64,000 nt of DNA from CAIWHR01 sp963811685 (GTDB taxonomy: Bacteria > Pseudomonadota > Gammaproteobacteria > Burkholderiales > Casimicrobiaceae). The stretch spans positions 1 through 64,000 of the forward strand of contig CAWESK010000019.1 of assembly GCA_963811685.1 (NCBI GenBank), given 5' to 3'. Shown here piece by piece: positions 1 to 10,013 of the stretch (position 1 is its first letter; each line of letters starts with the position of its first letter). The position numbers and the translations under genes are program-made. A model generated the notes under the pieces. The model saw only the letters and a program-made list of their open reading frames with translations, ran no database searches and was not told the DNA's origin.

Positions 1-89
1 TAATGCTGCATTGGAAACTAATGCACCATAGCACAGCCCTAGCTTTCGCATAATAAGTAAATAGACGTGTAGCGACCCAAAGAAAGTAA

Positions 90-467
90 AATTCGATTCA
101 ACTATCTACACGCGACACGTATTTTTTTGAAAAGAGGAGTAGTAAGGAGTCTCTTTTTCTAAAGTTAGCAGTATTTTACTCTTCAGTTTCTATCGAGTGC
201 TGGAAGGATGAAGACTGGCAGAACACATTTTCCAATACAGAAGCCACTTACAGTAACATCACCAGATTCGAAGATTGCTGCAGCAAATGCAAGACTACTG
301 CAATCGAAACTGGATGTGCATACTTTGTGTACAACACAAATAATGGCACCTGCAACCTCTTTTCCAATGGAGAATTGGTTGGAAGAGTGAAGAATTCAAA
401 CTATGAAAGTGGATATCTTTCCATTGTCTCAAGTAAGGATATCCAGCAAGCAATATACCTTATGTAG
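90..467 (+). pseudogene. Eukaryotic-type PAN/Apple domain fragment (exon or remnant)
   Basis: One frame is open from 90 to the TAG at 465-467. Its last ~95 codons read like a PAN/Apple module, with a CCSKC motif, then GCAYF, NGTC and a GYLSI strand, the usual cysteine spacing of the fold. There is no credible start codon. The pyrimidine-rich stretch ending in CAG near 170 could be a splice acceptor, so this may be a last exon. PAN modules bind carbohydrate or protein and are common in secreted oomycete proteins. Base composition is AT-rich, unlike everything after 2,090. Seen: the motif and composition. Inferred: eukaryotic origin. Confidence 0.6.
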
Positions 468-1020
468 AATCCTGCCTTCAAGTAAATCATATGAGACACC
501 TCCTCGCAAATTTAAGTGAAGCGACTATCTCTATGCAAAGATATTCAAATTAGCATGTTCAAAAATGGGTTACTTTAACAATAGTAACCGTCGTCGAATC
601 AAAAAGCAGTTTAGGGAAATAAAGCTTCGCCCTACCGTGAATAATCTTGCAAAATCTAAAATGATTTAGATATTTCTATCCAGAGTTATTCAAAAGTGTC
701 TTTTAAACTTTGGGTTACTGTAACTATAGTAATTTTTGCCGAATCCATAGGAAGATAAGTAAAAGAAAGCCTTATCATATTAAAATAGACGAACGCGCGC
801 GCGCTTGGGAAGAGTTGAAAAATATAAGCAGTACTTGTTATTCCGTCTGCGTATTACTGTATTATATTCTTTATGTACGTATTATTACATTTTTGCTTAG
901 TAACCATACAGACCATAGCAGTTCATACTTTTGCTTAATATAGAGCGCAAAACAAATGCGAATTTGTTTAGGTGTATTATTCTTATCAGTTTCTCATATT
1001 TGATAACAAAATTTGCAATT
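468..1020. other. AT-rich non-coding stretch between the PAN fragments
   Basis: AT-rich sequence with only short open frames and no recognisable protein, RNA or bacterial promoter architecture. It resembles eukaryotic intergenic or intronic DNA. Confidence 0.5.
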
Positions 1021-1269
1021 TAAGAGGACAAATGCCATGTCGAGTACGGAGTATCGGGGACGCTGGAGCCGATCTTTTCCCGTTGCTACCAGTGTATCCA
1101 GTGACTCCAGCTATGTGTTGTTCCATCTGTAAAGTTACCGAGGGATGCAAAGCCTGGACCTGGTTTCTTTTTCAGAATAAGGTGGAGAAAATGGAATATG
1201 CTATTTGAAAAGTGAAATTGGTCTTCGCATTGATGATGATGATTCCACTATTAGTGGTTCTGTCTGAAG
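1021..1269 (+). pseudogene. Second PAN/Apple-like module, spread over three frames
   Basis: The parts of a PAN module appear in order but in three reading frames. CHVEYGV begins at 1033. A second frame gives TPAMCCSICK and EGCKAWTW around 1105-1165. A third gives GGENGICYLKS and runs to the TGA at 1267-1269. Two indels therefore separate it from an intact domain of about 75 residues. It is either a decayed paralogue of the module at 90-467 or an intact eukaryotic gene with sequencing indels. No promoter or start codon can be assigned. Confidence 0.55.
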
Positions 1270-2011
1270 CTCATGCACTTCAGGCATCATAAAGACTGTA
1301 CATAAAGTTGATTACGGCATACGAGTAGAGACTCACGCAAACAGCACTACATTTTAGAGGAAAAATTTAATTAAATATCTATATTAAAGGCGCGGTCTGG
1401 CTTGCCCACAAGAACTCGGCCTGCCATGGTCTTGCTTGATATAGGAACCAGTTCATAAGACTAAGAACATATTGTTAAGATTTCAAAAATAATCATGGCT
1501 TGAAAATAAGAATTTTTTTGATATTATTAAATAAGCAACTGCGCTTTTATTCAAACATATACAACATTAATAATTTCACAGAAAAAAATTAATTTCGTTT
1601 GAATTTGAATCTGTCAAAAATTTTCATTTCTAAAATTAATAAAAACTAAACACAATTTCAACAAAAGAAAGGCCAGGAAGGGCTATGAAGAACCCGTCAT
1701 CAACTGATTATATAATAGTTAGGATATAATAAAGAAGGTTACAGGGTGTAACTATATGAATCAACGTAGGCGATTGCCTACACTTGTTTTGAAAAAATGC
1801 ATGGAAATAGTGGGAAAGCAAAGCTATTATTGCCTACACATTAGGCTTGACTACTTTCTAATATCCTGGCTACGCCCCTGGGTTAGCTGTTTGGGCACAA
1901 CAGTAAATACTTGGAAATTCCAAATTTATCTAATATCCTAGGAGTTTGGAATCTCCTTCATATGCATACAAGACACGCACATGTATCACAGCATATCTTC
2001 CTTTCTGATTC
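1270..2011. other. AT-rich non-coding stretch up to the bacterial boundary
   Basis: Very AT-rich, with A and T runs and no supported gene. A 61-codon open frame at 1756-1941 has no recognisable features. The composition changes to GC-rich within roughly 2,040-2,090. Confidence 0.5.
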
Positions 2012-3069
2012 TTAAGGAGGGACAAAGAAAATAGCAAGCCATATACGATTTCTTGCTAAAGTTTGCACTGAGAACACACTAGGCGTCCACCCAAGTGTTT
2101 CCCGTAGCTTACGATTGGAAAAGCGGTTTCCCTTCCATTCGGCTGCGCAACGGCGCCGATTGAAGGCCGGCGGTAGCTGTCCATGCGAGCGCCGCGAGTA
2201 TTCCTCCCACATTAGGCACATTGCATACGCGATCCAATATGGCATGCGCAGGGAGAAGAACGGCTTTACACGCTTTTTGTATGCCGCCAGGAACTGCGCA
2301 CTTGTCAGCGGATCGTCGTCCACGACGTTGAATGTGTCGTTGGTTACGCCGGGCACGAGTCCAGCTAGAACGATCGCCTCGGCGCAGTTATCCACGAACG
2401 TCAGTGGCAGGATATTTGAACCTCCCACATGGAGGAAAAACCCAAATGTATCGATTCCTATTCTTCCCGTCAGATCCGTCTTGCCTGGCCCGAATACGGT
2501 GCCCGGCCGTAGGATTGCAAATGGCAGGCCCCGCTTCTTGCCGTATTCACGTACGAGCTCCTCCTGCTTCAGCTTCCCGAAGGCATAGGCGTCATACCGC
2601 TGTTGGGGCGCATCCTCCAATGGACACGTTTCGTCGAGTTCGGCCCCGCGGTTCAGCGTAAGATTGGAGTACACGGCAAACGAGCTGACATTTACGAAGC
2701 GAATGGGATTGCCACGCTCAAGAAATGCATCCATGAGGTTCCGGGTTGCCAGTGCGGAGTTCATGAATGCGCCAGCAAAAGACTTGTCGAATCCGGCTGC
2801 TAGGTGATAGATAACCGAGACTCCATCGGCCGCTCGCGAACAGTCTTCGGTTGAGGTCAAATCTCCGGTAATCAACTCAACGCTTTGTCCGCGTGAGTAG
2901 CTCTGATGATGCCGTTCAGTCGCTCCAGCCGACTTGAAGGGCGAACGAGGCAGCGGAGGTTTGTAAAGCGGTACTCCAAGAGCATCTCGACGACCTTCGC
3001 CCCAATGAAACCACTCGCCCCGGTTACGAGAATGCGATCGGTGCGCTCGGGGAGAAATTGTCGATTCAT
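2012..3069 (-). CDS. NAD-dependent epimerase/dehydratase (one frameshift, 3' end replaced)
   Basis: Extended SDR-type nucleotide-sugar epimerase or dehydratase, probably acting on a sugar of this polysaccharide locus. The N-terminal Rossmann motif VTGASGFIG is encoded just after the ATG at 3069. YDAYAFGK, carrying the catalytic YxxxK, and RPGTVFGPG follow in a second frame. The frame changes near 2,878, where one base seems to be missing between DKA and VELITG. It is the last gene of the minus-strand operon. Its C-terminal tail runs into AT-rich DNA and is probably not native. The substrate cannot be read from the sequence. Confidence 0.75.
2030..2095. other. Probable chimeric junction, eukaryotic-like to bacterial DNA
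   Basis: Upstream is AT-rich DNA with PAN motifs; downstream is GC-rich bacterial operon DNA. The epimerase gene read from the right matches its family through the LGWTP motif near 2,081-2,098. The last ~18 codons before the stop at 2012 look unlike the family and are AT-rich, which places the join inside its 3' end. This could be an assembly chimera or, less likely, a real integration. Confidence 0.6.
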
Positions 3070-3216
3070 CGTTGGATTCTGAACGTGGGTGTTTCGAGAG
3101 TGTGCGCCTGGAACGCTCAGCGCTTTTGGTGCGCGCAGTCTTGACATCAAGCCGTCACGGCGAGAATTTCGGCGATGTTAGGTACGACGTAGCTCGCGCT
3201 CGGCCCTCGACGTTCA

Positions 3217-4134
3217 TCATTCCAAATCGGTCTCCAGCGCATGCGCGATAGGCGAAGACAGTTTCTCCCAGACGGCTCGGAGTACTTCGTCAAGAGCGAT
3301 GGCTTGCATCGCGCTGGGATCGAGTCCGCGCTTGTAGAAGAACTCGGCGAGAAGCGGCGACACGATCTTGGTCTGGATCCCGTAGTCGTGGATTTCCCAC
3401 GGGCTGGTGCAATTGAAGATCGTGACGCAGGGCACTTTGAGGCCGAGCGCAAGATGCATCGGAAGGCTGTCGCCGCCGACCAGGCATCGGTGGTTGCGGA
3501 CGTCGCCCATGTGCTCAAGCAGCGTCTGCCGTTGCGGCAGCACGTTGACACGCAGCCCCGTCGCCGCGAGCTCCTGCTGGAGCCGTCGTAGTACGCCCAG
3601 TTCTTCATCGGCCAGACCGGACCGGCCACCGGCGCGATAGCGACGTCGCCGACGAGGTCGGTGTGCGTTGGCTCCGGCAGGACATAGGGCTCGCCGCGGA
3701 ATTCGAATCCGAGCCCCTCGAAGATCAGGTCCTGATAGCTGTCGGCGATTTCGAAGCTTGAGCTCGTCGGCCCGCTTTCTGCCATGGACGCTGATGAGGC
3801 TCAGGTCGAACCAGCGCGCGCGCGTCGTCCGTATACGCCATCTGGTCCCGGTCGTCGAGGTAGGCACCGAAGCGCTGCTCATGTCGGACGCGTCGCGCGA
3901 ATGCTGCCGGTTCCGGGTCGTCCTCGAGATTGATGAGGAGATCATAGTCGTCGTCCAGTGCCGCGCTCGCGGTCGTCCCAGGCCAGGCAGCGCAGGTTGC
4001 GCGCGACGCCCTGCAGCAACGAGGACGTTCGCTGGCGCGGTCAACCAGGTCACGCCGCCCTTCAGGCGACGCAGGAGACAGGTGGTTCGCACCACGTCAC
4101 CCGTCGCATTGAGTTTGATGATCAGGGTCTTCAT
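3217..4134 (-). CDS. Glycosyltransferase family 9 (heptosyltransferase-like), frameshifted
   Basis: The N-terminus MKTLIIKLNATGDVVRTT is the classic start of ADP-heptose:LPS heptosyltransferase-type GT9 enzymes. The C-terminal half carries the second Rossmann motif region, with CLVGGDSLPMHLALGLKVP and IFNCTSPWEI, where the nucleotide-sugar is bound. At least two indels, near 3,580-3,780 and 3,850-4,050, move the reading among three frames. The ATG overlaps the probable TGA of the upstream AsnB-like gene as ATGA, so the two are translationally coupled. It likely adds a heptose or similar sugar on the cytoplasmic face of the inner membrane. Confidence 0.75.
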   Translation of the reverse strand: MKTLIIKLNATGDVVRTTCLLRRLKGGVTWLTAPANVLVAAGRRAQPALPGLGRPRARHWTTTMISSSISRTTRNRQHSRDASDMSSASVPTSTTGTRWRIRTTRARWFDLSLISVHGRKRADELKLRNRRQLSGPDLRGARIRIPRRALCPAGANAHRPRRRRRYRAGGRSGLADEELGVLRRLQQELAATGLRVNVLPQRQTLLEHMGDVRNHRCLVGGDSLPMHLALGLKVPCVTIFNCTSPWEIHDYGIQTKIVSPLLAEFFYKRGLDPSAMQAIALDEVLRAVWEKLSSPIAHALETDLE

Positions 4135-6000
4135 GACGATTCGGACTGGGCAATGGGTTCGGCCTCTCGGCAACAGGGACGCTTCGCGAACGAGCAGGCG
4201 ATCGACCGCTTCCAGCGTCAGGACGGCGTTGAGTTCGCGCAGCCGGTTGTGACGACCGCGCACGTGATCGTCGATGAGCGCTGGAAGCGACCTGGGCATT
4301 CCAGTACGGCTGACGCGCGGTCTGCGCATCGGTCAGCACCTCGCGCGCGTAGTCCGAAAGCTCGCGTCGGAACCAGCGTCGGTAGGGAAGGAATTTGTGC
4401 AACCCGAGCAGATTGGTCGAGCCAATGCGCCGAGCAGCGGATCGATATGGTCCGAGCCAGTCGGGCAGGCCTTCCTTGTGAAGATAGTCGAGCTTGAACG
4501 TCGCCCGGCAGAACATGCGGCGCGCGATGGCGACGGGGCCCGCGTTTGTCCCACACCAGACCCTGATCGGTCGGAATGGACGCGAGCGCGGGATCCTGCC
4601 GGTGGATCAGACGAAGTGCCGGCGCGGCGGATAGGCGCAGACGGCCGGGCGCTCGATAGGCGAGCCGAACGATTTCGTTGTCGAGATAGGGCGTCCGGAA
4701 CACGACTTGGGAACGGCCCGCCGCGAGCGTGCCGAAAAGGTGCCAGGGAATTTCACGAAACGCGGCGTGGGTGACCGGGTGCACGGGCGCCGGTGCGCTT
4801 CCGTCCTCCACGGCGTCGAGCATCGGCCGGAAGCTCGGGCGAATAGCTCGGGGGCGAGGTGCATCGACTTGAACGTCGACATGCCGCGCAGCACCTCACT
4901 TCCGATAGTTCCCGGTGAGACGAATCGGCGAAATCTTCCGGGCCAGCGCGGTCAAATAGATTTCGTGGGCACCCAGCGCGCCCGCGCATCCGTCGGTGAT
5001 GCAGACAGTCCGGTCGACGTATCGACCGAAGTTCGAAACGAAGTCCGCATCGATCCGCAGCAGATGATGATCGAGACCCTTGGTCTGTGCGACCTGTGCG
5101 CCGATTCGCGCATCGAGCGTCTGGTGCGTCTGTCCGCCGAACGTGTAGCAGATCGGAGCCCGGGCGAGCGCTGGCATGCAGGCGAGGATCATGCGGGTGT
5201 CGAGGCCGCCGGTGATCGAAATGCCGATCGGAACGTCCGACGAGAAATATGCCGGCAGCGCGCGCAGGAACGCCTCGCGGAACTGCGACTCGAACTCCGC
5301 CTCGTCTCAGTGACGGGCTGCGCCTCCCAGGACTCCGGGGACGAAATAGCGTCGCCGGCTCCTCGTGAGTTGCCGCGCTCGATGCGTCAGCAGCGTTCCT
5401 CCGGGAAGCGCGTCGGATGCCTCGGAACAGCGTCCGTCCGTTCAGCGTGCTTCCATAGCGGAGAAACTGTGCGACGCCTTCGTCGTCGAATGCGCGCAGT
5501 TCGGGAAGGATTCGGAGCAGCGCCTTGGCTTCGCTCGCGAAGTACGTCGTTCCGTCCTTTTCGACATGATAGAGACGTTCGCTGCCATACCGGTCGTTGA
5601 AGAGCAGCGCGCGCTGTCGCCGCGGATCGATCAGAAGGCCGCTGAACAGGCCATTCAGATCCGCGACGAACGAGGGCCCATGGTCGTGATATCGGTCAAG
5701 CAGATCTGCGCCGGCCAGCGCAGTGATTGCGGAATCTTCGTTGCGGCGACCGAGTCGGTCGAAGCAAAGCACTCGCCAGCGAACAGCAGCACCTCACCGC
5801 CTTCGCCGCGCACGGACGATTGCCTTGCGGCAAACGAGTTTCGGTGCGATACCCAGCCGCCATACGCGCCGACCGAAGGCGCAAAATGCGTTCCGCTCAC
5901 GTACGTGGGCTCGTGCTGCATCGTCTGGAGCATTGCGCGCACGAGGCGCTGGCACTCGTCGCTCGGGCGCTGGACCAATGATTCCGACGATGCCCGGCAT
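4131..6000 (-). CDS. Divergent asparagine-synthetase-like protein (no Cys2, TGGLDTR loop), frameshifted
   Basis: About 620 residues with AsnB layout: an N-terminal class II glutaminase-like domain followed by an ATP-pyrophosphatase domain. The start is MPGIVGIIG, so the nucleophile Cys2 of true glutamine amidotransferases is replaced by Pro. The ATP loop reads ITGGLDTR (near 5,200) instead of SGGxDS. Both active sites are thus altered, as in AsnB-like proteins that are not glutamine-hydrolysing asparagine synthetases. The gene needs several frame changes, near 5,730, 5,400, 5,290, 4,900, 4,560 and 4,300, most likely sequencing indels. It lies between GNAT and GT9 genes, suggesting a role in modifying the polysaccharide or a precursor. 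The product is unknown. Confidence 0.65.
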
Positions 6001-6131
6001 GTCAGAGTCTTCGCCGTGGCGCGACGGCGCTGCGCCGGCTGGGCGCATGCCGGGCCGCGGATGAGCTGCGAGAGGGGGCTCGGGGCAGCCGTGCATCGCG
6101 CGAACTTGCAGCGGAAGAGGCGACCGCATCG

Positions 6132-7073
6132 TCACTCCTCCTGCTTTGCGATACCACAGTGCGCGCATGCGCTTGAGCCGAGTCTTGACCCGCGTCGGGA
6201 ATCAGGGCCTTCCATCCGCGCTGGGCTCCCAGCTTCAGCGCGAGCGTGCCTTTCCAAGTCAGCGGAACGTAGTAGCGCGGAACGCGGACACGTTCGAATC
6301 CGCAGCGCCGCTTGAACTCCGCGAGCGAATCGTCGCTCCAGAAGAGATAGATCAGGTAGGGCATGCCGTTGGCTGCGCAGACTTCGACCGCCTTCGCTAT
6401 CAGTGCGTTGTTCGGTGACTTGTCCCGATGCTTGAGGCTCGAGATGATCTGCCCTGTCAGCGCGAACCGGCCGGCGTCCGCGAGCATCATGAATCCAACC
6501 ATTTCGCCTTCGAAATAGGCGCCGATCATGCGCTCCCGGAAGAGGAACCGGGAGAATTGGTGCTTGACGGTCTCGAAGTCCTTGCCGTAGTGCCAGAAGC
6601 GCCGACCCTGCCGGACCGGCGACTCGTTGAAGATCGCAGTCATTCCGCGGACGAAGTCGTCGTCGTATGGCACTTCCTTGACCGTCAGGCCATCCTTCTC
6701 GGGACTTGCGAATCTGGTTGCGCACCCGCGACTTTATCTGCGACTTCCACCAGTGATCGTAGGTGGTTACGGGCAGCACCGCGATCTCCTCCCATTCGCG
6801 ATGAGTAGGAGAATCTGGGTTCGACGTCCGGCATTCGCTGCCAGAACGTAAAGAGGTCCGGGCGAACGCTCTTCGCTTCCTTGAGGATGCTCGACCGACC
6901 GCTGCCGGATCCCGGACGTCTTCGTACCAATCGTCCTCGAGGCCGACGACGGTAACGAGTCCGCGATCGATCGAAAACGTCTGACCGGCGATCTCGAGGC
7001 ATTCGATGCTGGCCGGCTGTCCCCGTATGATCGTTTCCTTGGTGAAGACCGGAACGTCGGACACGCTACTCAT
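6132..7073 (-). CDS. GNAT-family N-acyltransferase, frameshifted
   Basis: Acyl-CoA (or similar) N-acyltransferase, possibly FemAB-like, of about 310 residues. The first frame starts at 7073 (MSSVSDVPVF) and contains DHWWKSQIKSRVRNQIRKS. A second frame supplies FNESPVRQGRRFWHYGK and the acceptor-binding half, ending near RVPRYYVPLTWKG. At least two or three indels are needed. The TGA at 6132-6134 in the third frame, after AKQEE, is the probable end. It likely N-acylates an amino sugar or attaches an acyl group to the repeat unit; the substrate is unknown. Confidence 0.6.
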   Translation of the reverse strand: MSSVSDVPVFTKETIIRGQPASIECLEIAGQTFSIDRGLVTVVGLEDDWYEDVRDPAAVGRASSRKRRAFARTSLRSGSECRTSNPDSPTHREWEEIAVLPVTTYDHWWKSQIKSRVRNQIRKSREGWPDGQGSAIRRRLRPRNDCDLQRVAGPAGSALLALRQGLRDRQAPILPVPLPGAHDRRLFRRRNGWIHDARGRRPVRADRADHLEPQASGQVTEQRTDSEGGRSLRSQRHALPDLSLLERRFARGVQAALRIRTCPRSALLRSADLERHARAEAGSPARMEGPDSRRGSRLGSSACAHCGIAKQEE

Positions 7074-7147
7074 TGCGACAACCGAAATGGTTGGCGTCTT
7101 CGCGCGACCGAGGTGCGAGTGGAATCATCGAGATAGGAGGACCGGCA

Positions 7148-8034
7148 TCAACGCGAAAGGCGCAGGCGGTCAGTCAGAAGCTGCTTGAGCCGCGCAAGCT
7201 GCTCCTTGCGATGGAACGCCATCAGCTCCGCCGAGATCGGTCGTTCATGGCGCGTGATCCAGCACCACATGTAGCCCGCGAGCAGGCATACCCCGCCAAG
7301 CACGTACGGCTTCTTCGTCAGCTGGAACGTACTGCGGAACAACTGCCACAGCGGATGGCCGCCCAGGAAGTAGTCCTTCTTGCCGTAGTGGAAGCGGGCA
7401 CCGAGCTCGCTTCGTCCGGCGGTTCCCATCTTGCGATGATGTTCGAACGTTCTTTCGTCGAAGGAGTAGGTCGTCCAGCCCTTCATGCGCGCTGTCGTCA
7501 CGGCGACCCAGTCGATCCCGCCGCCCTTGATCGGCACATAGCCACCGATGTCCTCGAAGCACGCCCGGCGAAAGAGCTGGATCCTGCCCGTTGACATGCT
7601 GCACGTTGATGTAGCTGTCGCGGTACGAATGGAAATCGCCCTCGATGTAATGGGTTCCCGCCACGCCGAGCTTCGGCATTGTCTCGAACTTGCGCAAGTA
7701 GGTACTCGATGTAATCCTCGCCGAAGGAGATATCCGCATCGAGATTGCCGATGACGTCGAACGAAAGCGGCTTCACCCGGTCGTAGCCGGCGTTGAAGGC
7801 ATTCACCTTCGCCGCGAAATTGCGTTCCTTGCGTTCGGGAAGCCGAATGAGCTCGAGCCATTCGCGCCCCGGTTGATACTTGCGCACGATGTCGTCAGTG
7901 CCGTCGGTCGATCCATCGCTCACGATGATCCATCGTTTCGGAAGAATCGTCTGCGCGACGACCGATTGCAACGTGTTTTCGATTAAGGCGGCCTCGTTGC
8001 GCGCCGGCGTAATGAGGACGTAGTCGAGCGACAT
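7148..8034 (-). CDS. Glycosyltransferase family 2, frameshifted
   Basis: Starts at the ATG at 8034 with VLITPARNEAALIENTLQS, followed by VSDGSTDGTDD and NLDADISF, the nucleotide-sugar-binding and DxD-type motifs of inverting GT-A enzymes. The C-terminal half continues in other frames with GYVPIKGGGIDWVAV and ends after RLRLSR. A hydrophobic stretch YVLGGVCLLAGYMWCWI near the end suggests membrane attachment. Two indels, near 7,690 and 7,580, break the frame. It sits between two AsnB-type genes and probably assembles the repeat unit on lipid carrier. Confidence 0.75.
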
Positions 8035-8079
8035 CGAGGAGGTGTCCTGTGTGGCCGTAGTTCGATGGGCGATGGCCGC

Positions 8080-9998
8080 CTACGCCTCGGCCAGCTTGGG
8101 ACGTCGGGGCATTGCGTACCTGCTGAGTCGATCGCGCGGAGCCATTCCTCAAAGACGATCAGGCTGAACAGCATCTTGTGGTTGTCATGGCGGCCGGAGC
8201 GATGGTCGTCGACCAGCCGGTGAACGGCCCGCCGGTCGAGAATTCGGAACATCAATGAATCGTCGTCCAGAAGATAGCGACCCATGCGGCTGTCGAGCGA
8301 TTTGTGGAACCACTCGTCGACGACATTGACGGCGAATCCGCGCTTCTTCCGCGTCGAGGATCGTGCGCGGCAGGAACGCCTCGCAGACCTTTCGATGCAG
8401 CCATTTGCGCCGACCTCCGCGGACCTTGAATCGGGCCGGCAACCGTTCCGCGAACTCTATCACTTCCTTGTCGAGGTACGGCACGCGGACCTCGAGTCCG
8501 TGCGCCATCGAGAGTTTGTCGGCGTACATGAGGAGCTCATCCGGCAACGAGGAGCGGATTTCCAGTACCTGGAACGCGCCGAGTTCGTCGCAGCCCTCCA
8601 TTTCGGGTGCCAGGTCGGCCCACGACTCAAGGATGCTGTCGCCTGCGCCCTGCGGCAACAGCCCAGGCCTGAACAAGCCGTCGACTTCGTCTCCCGGCAA
8701 GATGGAAAACACGTTCTGATAGCGCTGGAGACGATCTTCGACATCCAGCGAATACACGCCGCGCTTCAACGTTTCCTGGCGGGGCAGGTGGCGTATGCCG
8801 CTGTGGACGCCGGCCCGGAGCCATTGCGGCAACCGTCGCCAGTGCGCTCCGTACTGCACGCCGAGATGGCGATTGTAGCCACCGAAGAGCTCGTCCGGTC
8901 CCTGGCCGACCAACGCCACCTTGACGTCCTGTCGTGCCCGTTCGCATACGAAATACATCGGGACGATGGACGAAGCCGCGATCGGCTCCTCGAGCATCGA
9001 GACGATCTTCGGCAGCGACGCCTCGAAGGTCTCCCGGCTGAGCGTTATCGAGCGTGTTGCGGGACGAAAAGAGCGCGGCGGTCTCCGCTGCGTCGGTCAG
9101 CTCGTCGTCCTTGTAGGCGGCCTTGCCGTATCCGACGGTGTACGTGGGCCATGCGTCGCCGTAGAGGCGCATCAAGCCGAGCAGCAGTCCGGAGTCGACG
9201 CCGCCGCTCAGCAAAAGGCCAACGGGAACGTCGCTGATCAGATGCCGCTTCAGTGCGCGCTTGTAGATGTCCAGCAGCTGCGCGGAGGCATCGTCGTCGG
9301 TCAACGCCGGCGAAAACGGGGTCGGGCCGGAAACGATACCAACGCTCCACGCGCCAGTCGCCGTTTTCGAAGACCGCCATCGTTCCGGGAGCCAGCTTCC
9401 GAACCCCCTGATGAAGCGTAAGGGGAGATGGCGTATAGCGGTAACGCAGAAACAGATTGACCGCGGTTACGTCGATCTCCGGCCGTTGCGACAGCCCGGC
9501 CAGCACCGCGCGCAACTCGGAGCCGAAACTAACGGTCCCGTTGTCCACATGGTAGTACACGAGCTTGATGCCCGCGGCGTCGCGCGCGATGACGAGGCGC
9601 TTGCGACGATCGTCCCAGATGGCGAGTCCGAACATTCCGTTGAGCCGATTCAGGACCTCGGTTCCCCACTGCTTGTAGCCGTGGATGATGACCTCGGTAT
9701 CCGATCGCGTGCGAAAGACATGGCCGGACGACTCGAGCTCGCTTCGCAGCTCGGGGAAGTTGTAGATCTCGCCGTTGAAGATCACCCAGACGGTTTCCTC
9801 GGCGTCCGCCATCGGCTGATGGCCGCCGGCGAGATCGATGATCGACAGTCGGCGGAATCCGAGTCCAATGGGTCCGGCAAAGTGATAGCCCTCGTCATCC
9901 GGTCCGCGATGCGCGATGGAGCGGGCCATCGCCTTGACGGTCGCGACGTCGACGGGCTTTGGCTCGCGGAAGTTGTACTGGCCGCAGATGCCGCACAT
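8080..9998 (-). CDS. Asparagine synthase (glutamine-hydrolysing)-like amidotransferase
   Basis: Canonical AsnB architecture. MCGICGQYNF places the glutaminase nucleophile at Cys2, followed by SIAHRGPDDEG, FNGEIYNFPEL and RSDTEVIIH. The ATP-pyrophosphatase loop LSGGVDSGLL and VGQGPDELFGGY are intact. Frame changes near 9,290, 9,050 and 8,300 break an otherwise complete protein of about 635 residues; the likely stop is the TAG at 8080-8082. Enzymes of this type in polysaccharide loci often amidate carboxyl groups, for example of uronic acids, rather than make asparagine. That role here is inference from context. Confidence 0.8.
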
Positions 9999-10013
9999 GG
10001 TGGGTACCGTGGA

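Noticed and set aside
710..1941. Several 60-80 codon frames in the AT-rich start
   Set aside because: No domain or composition bias supports coding, except the PAN module reported separately.
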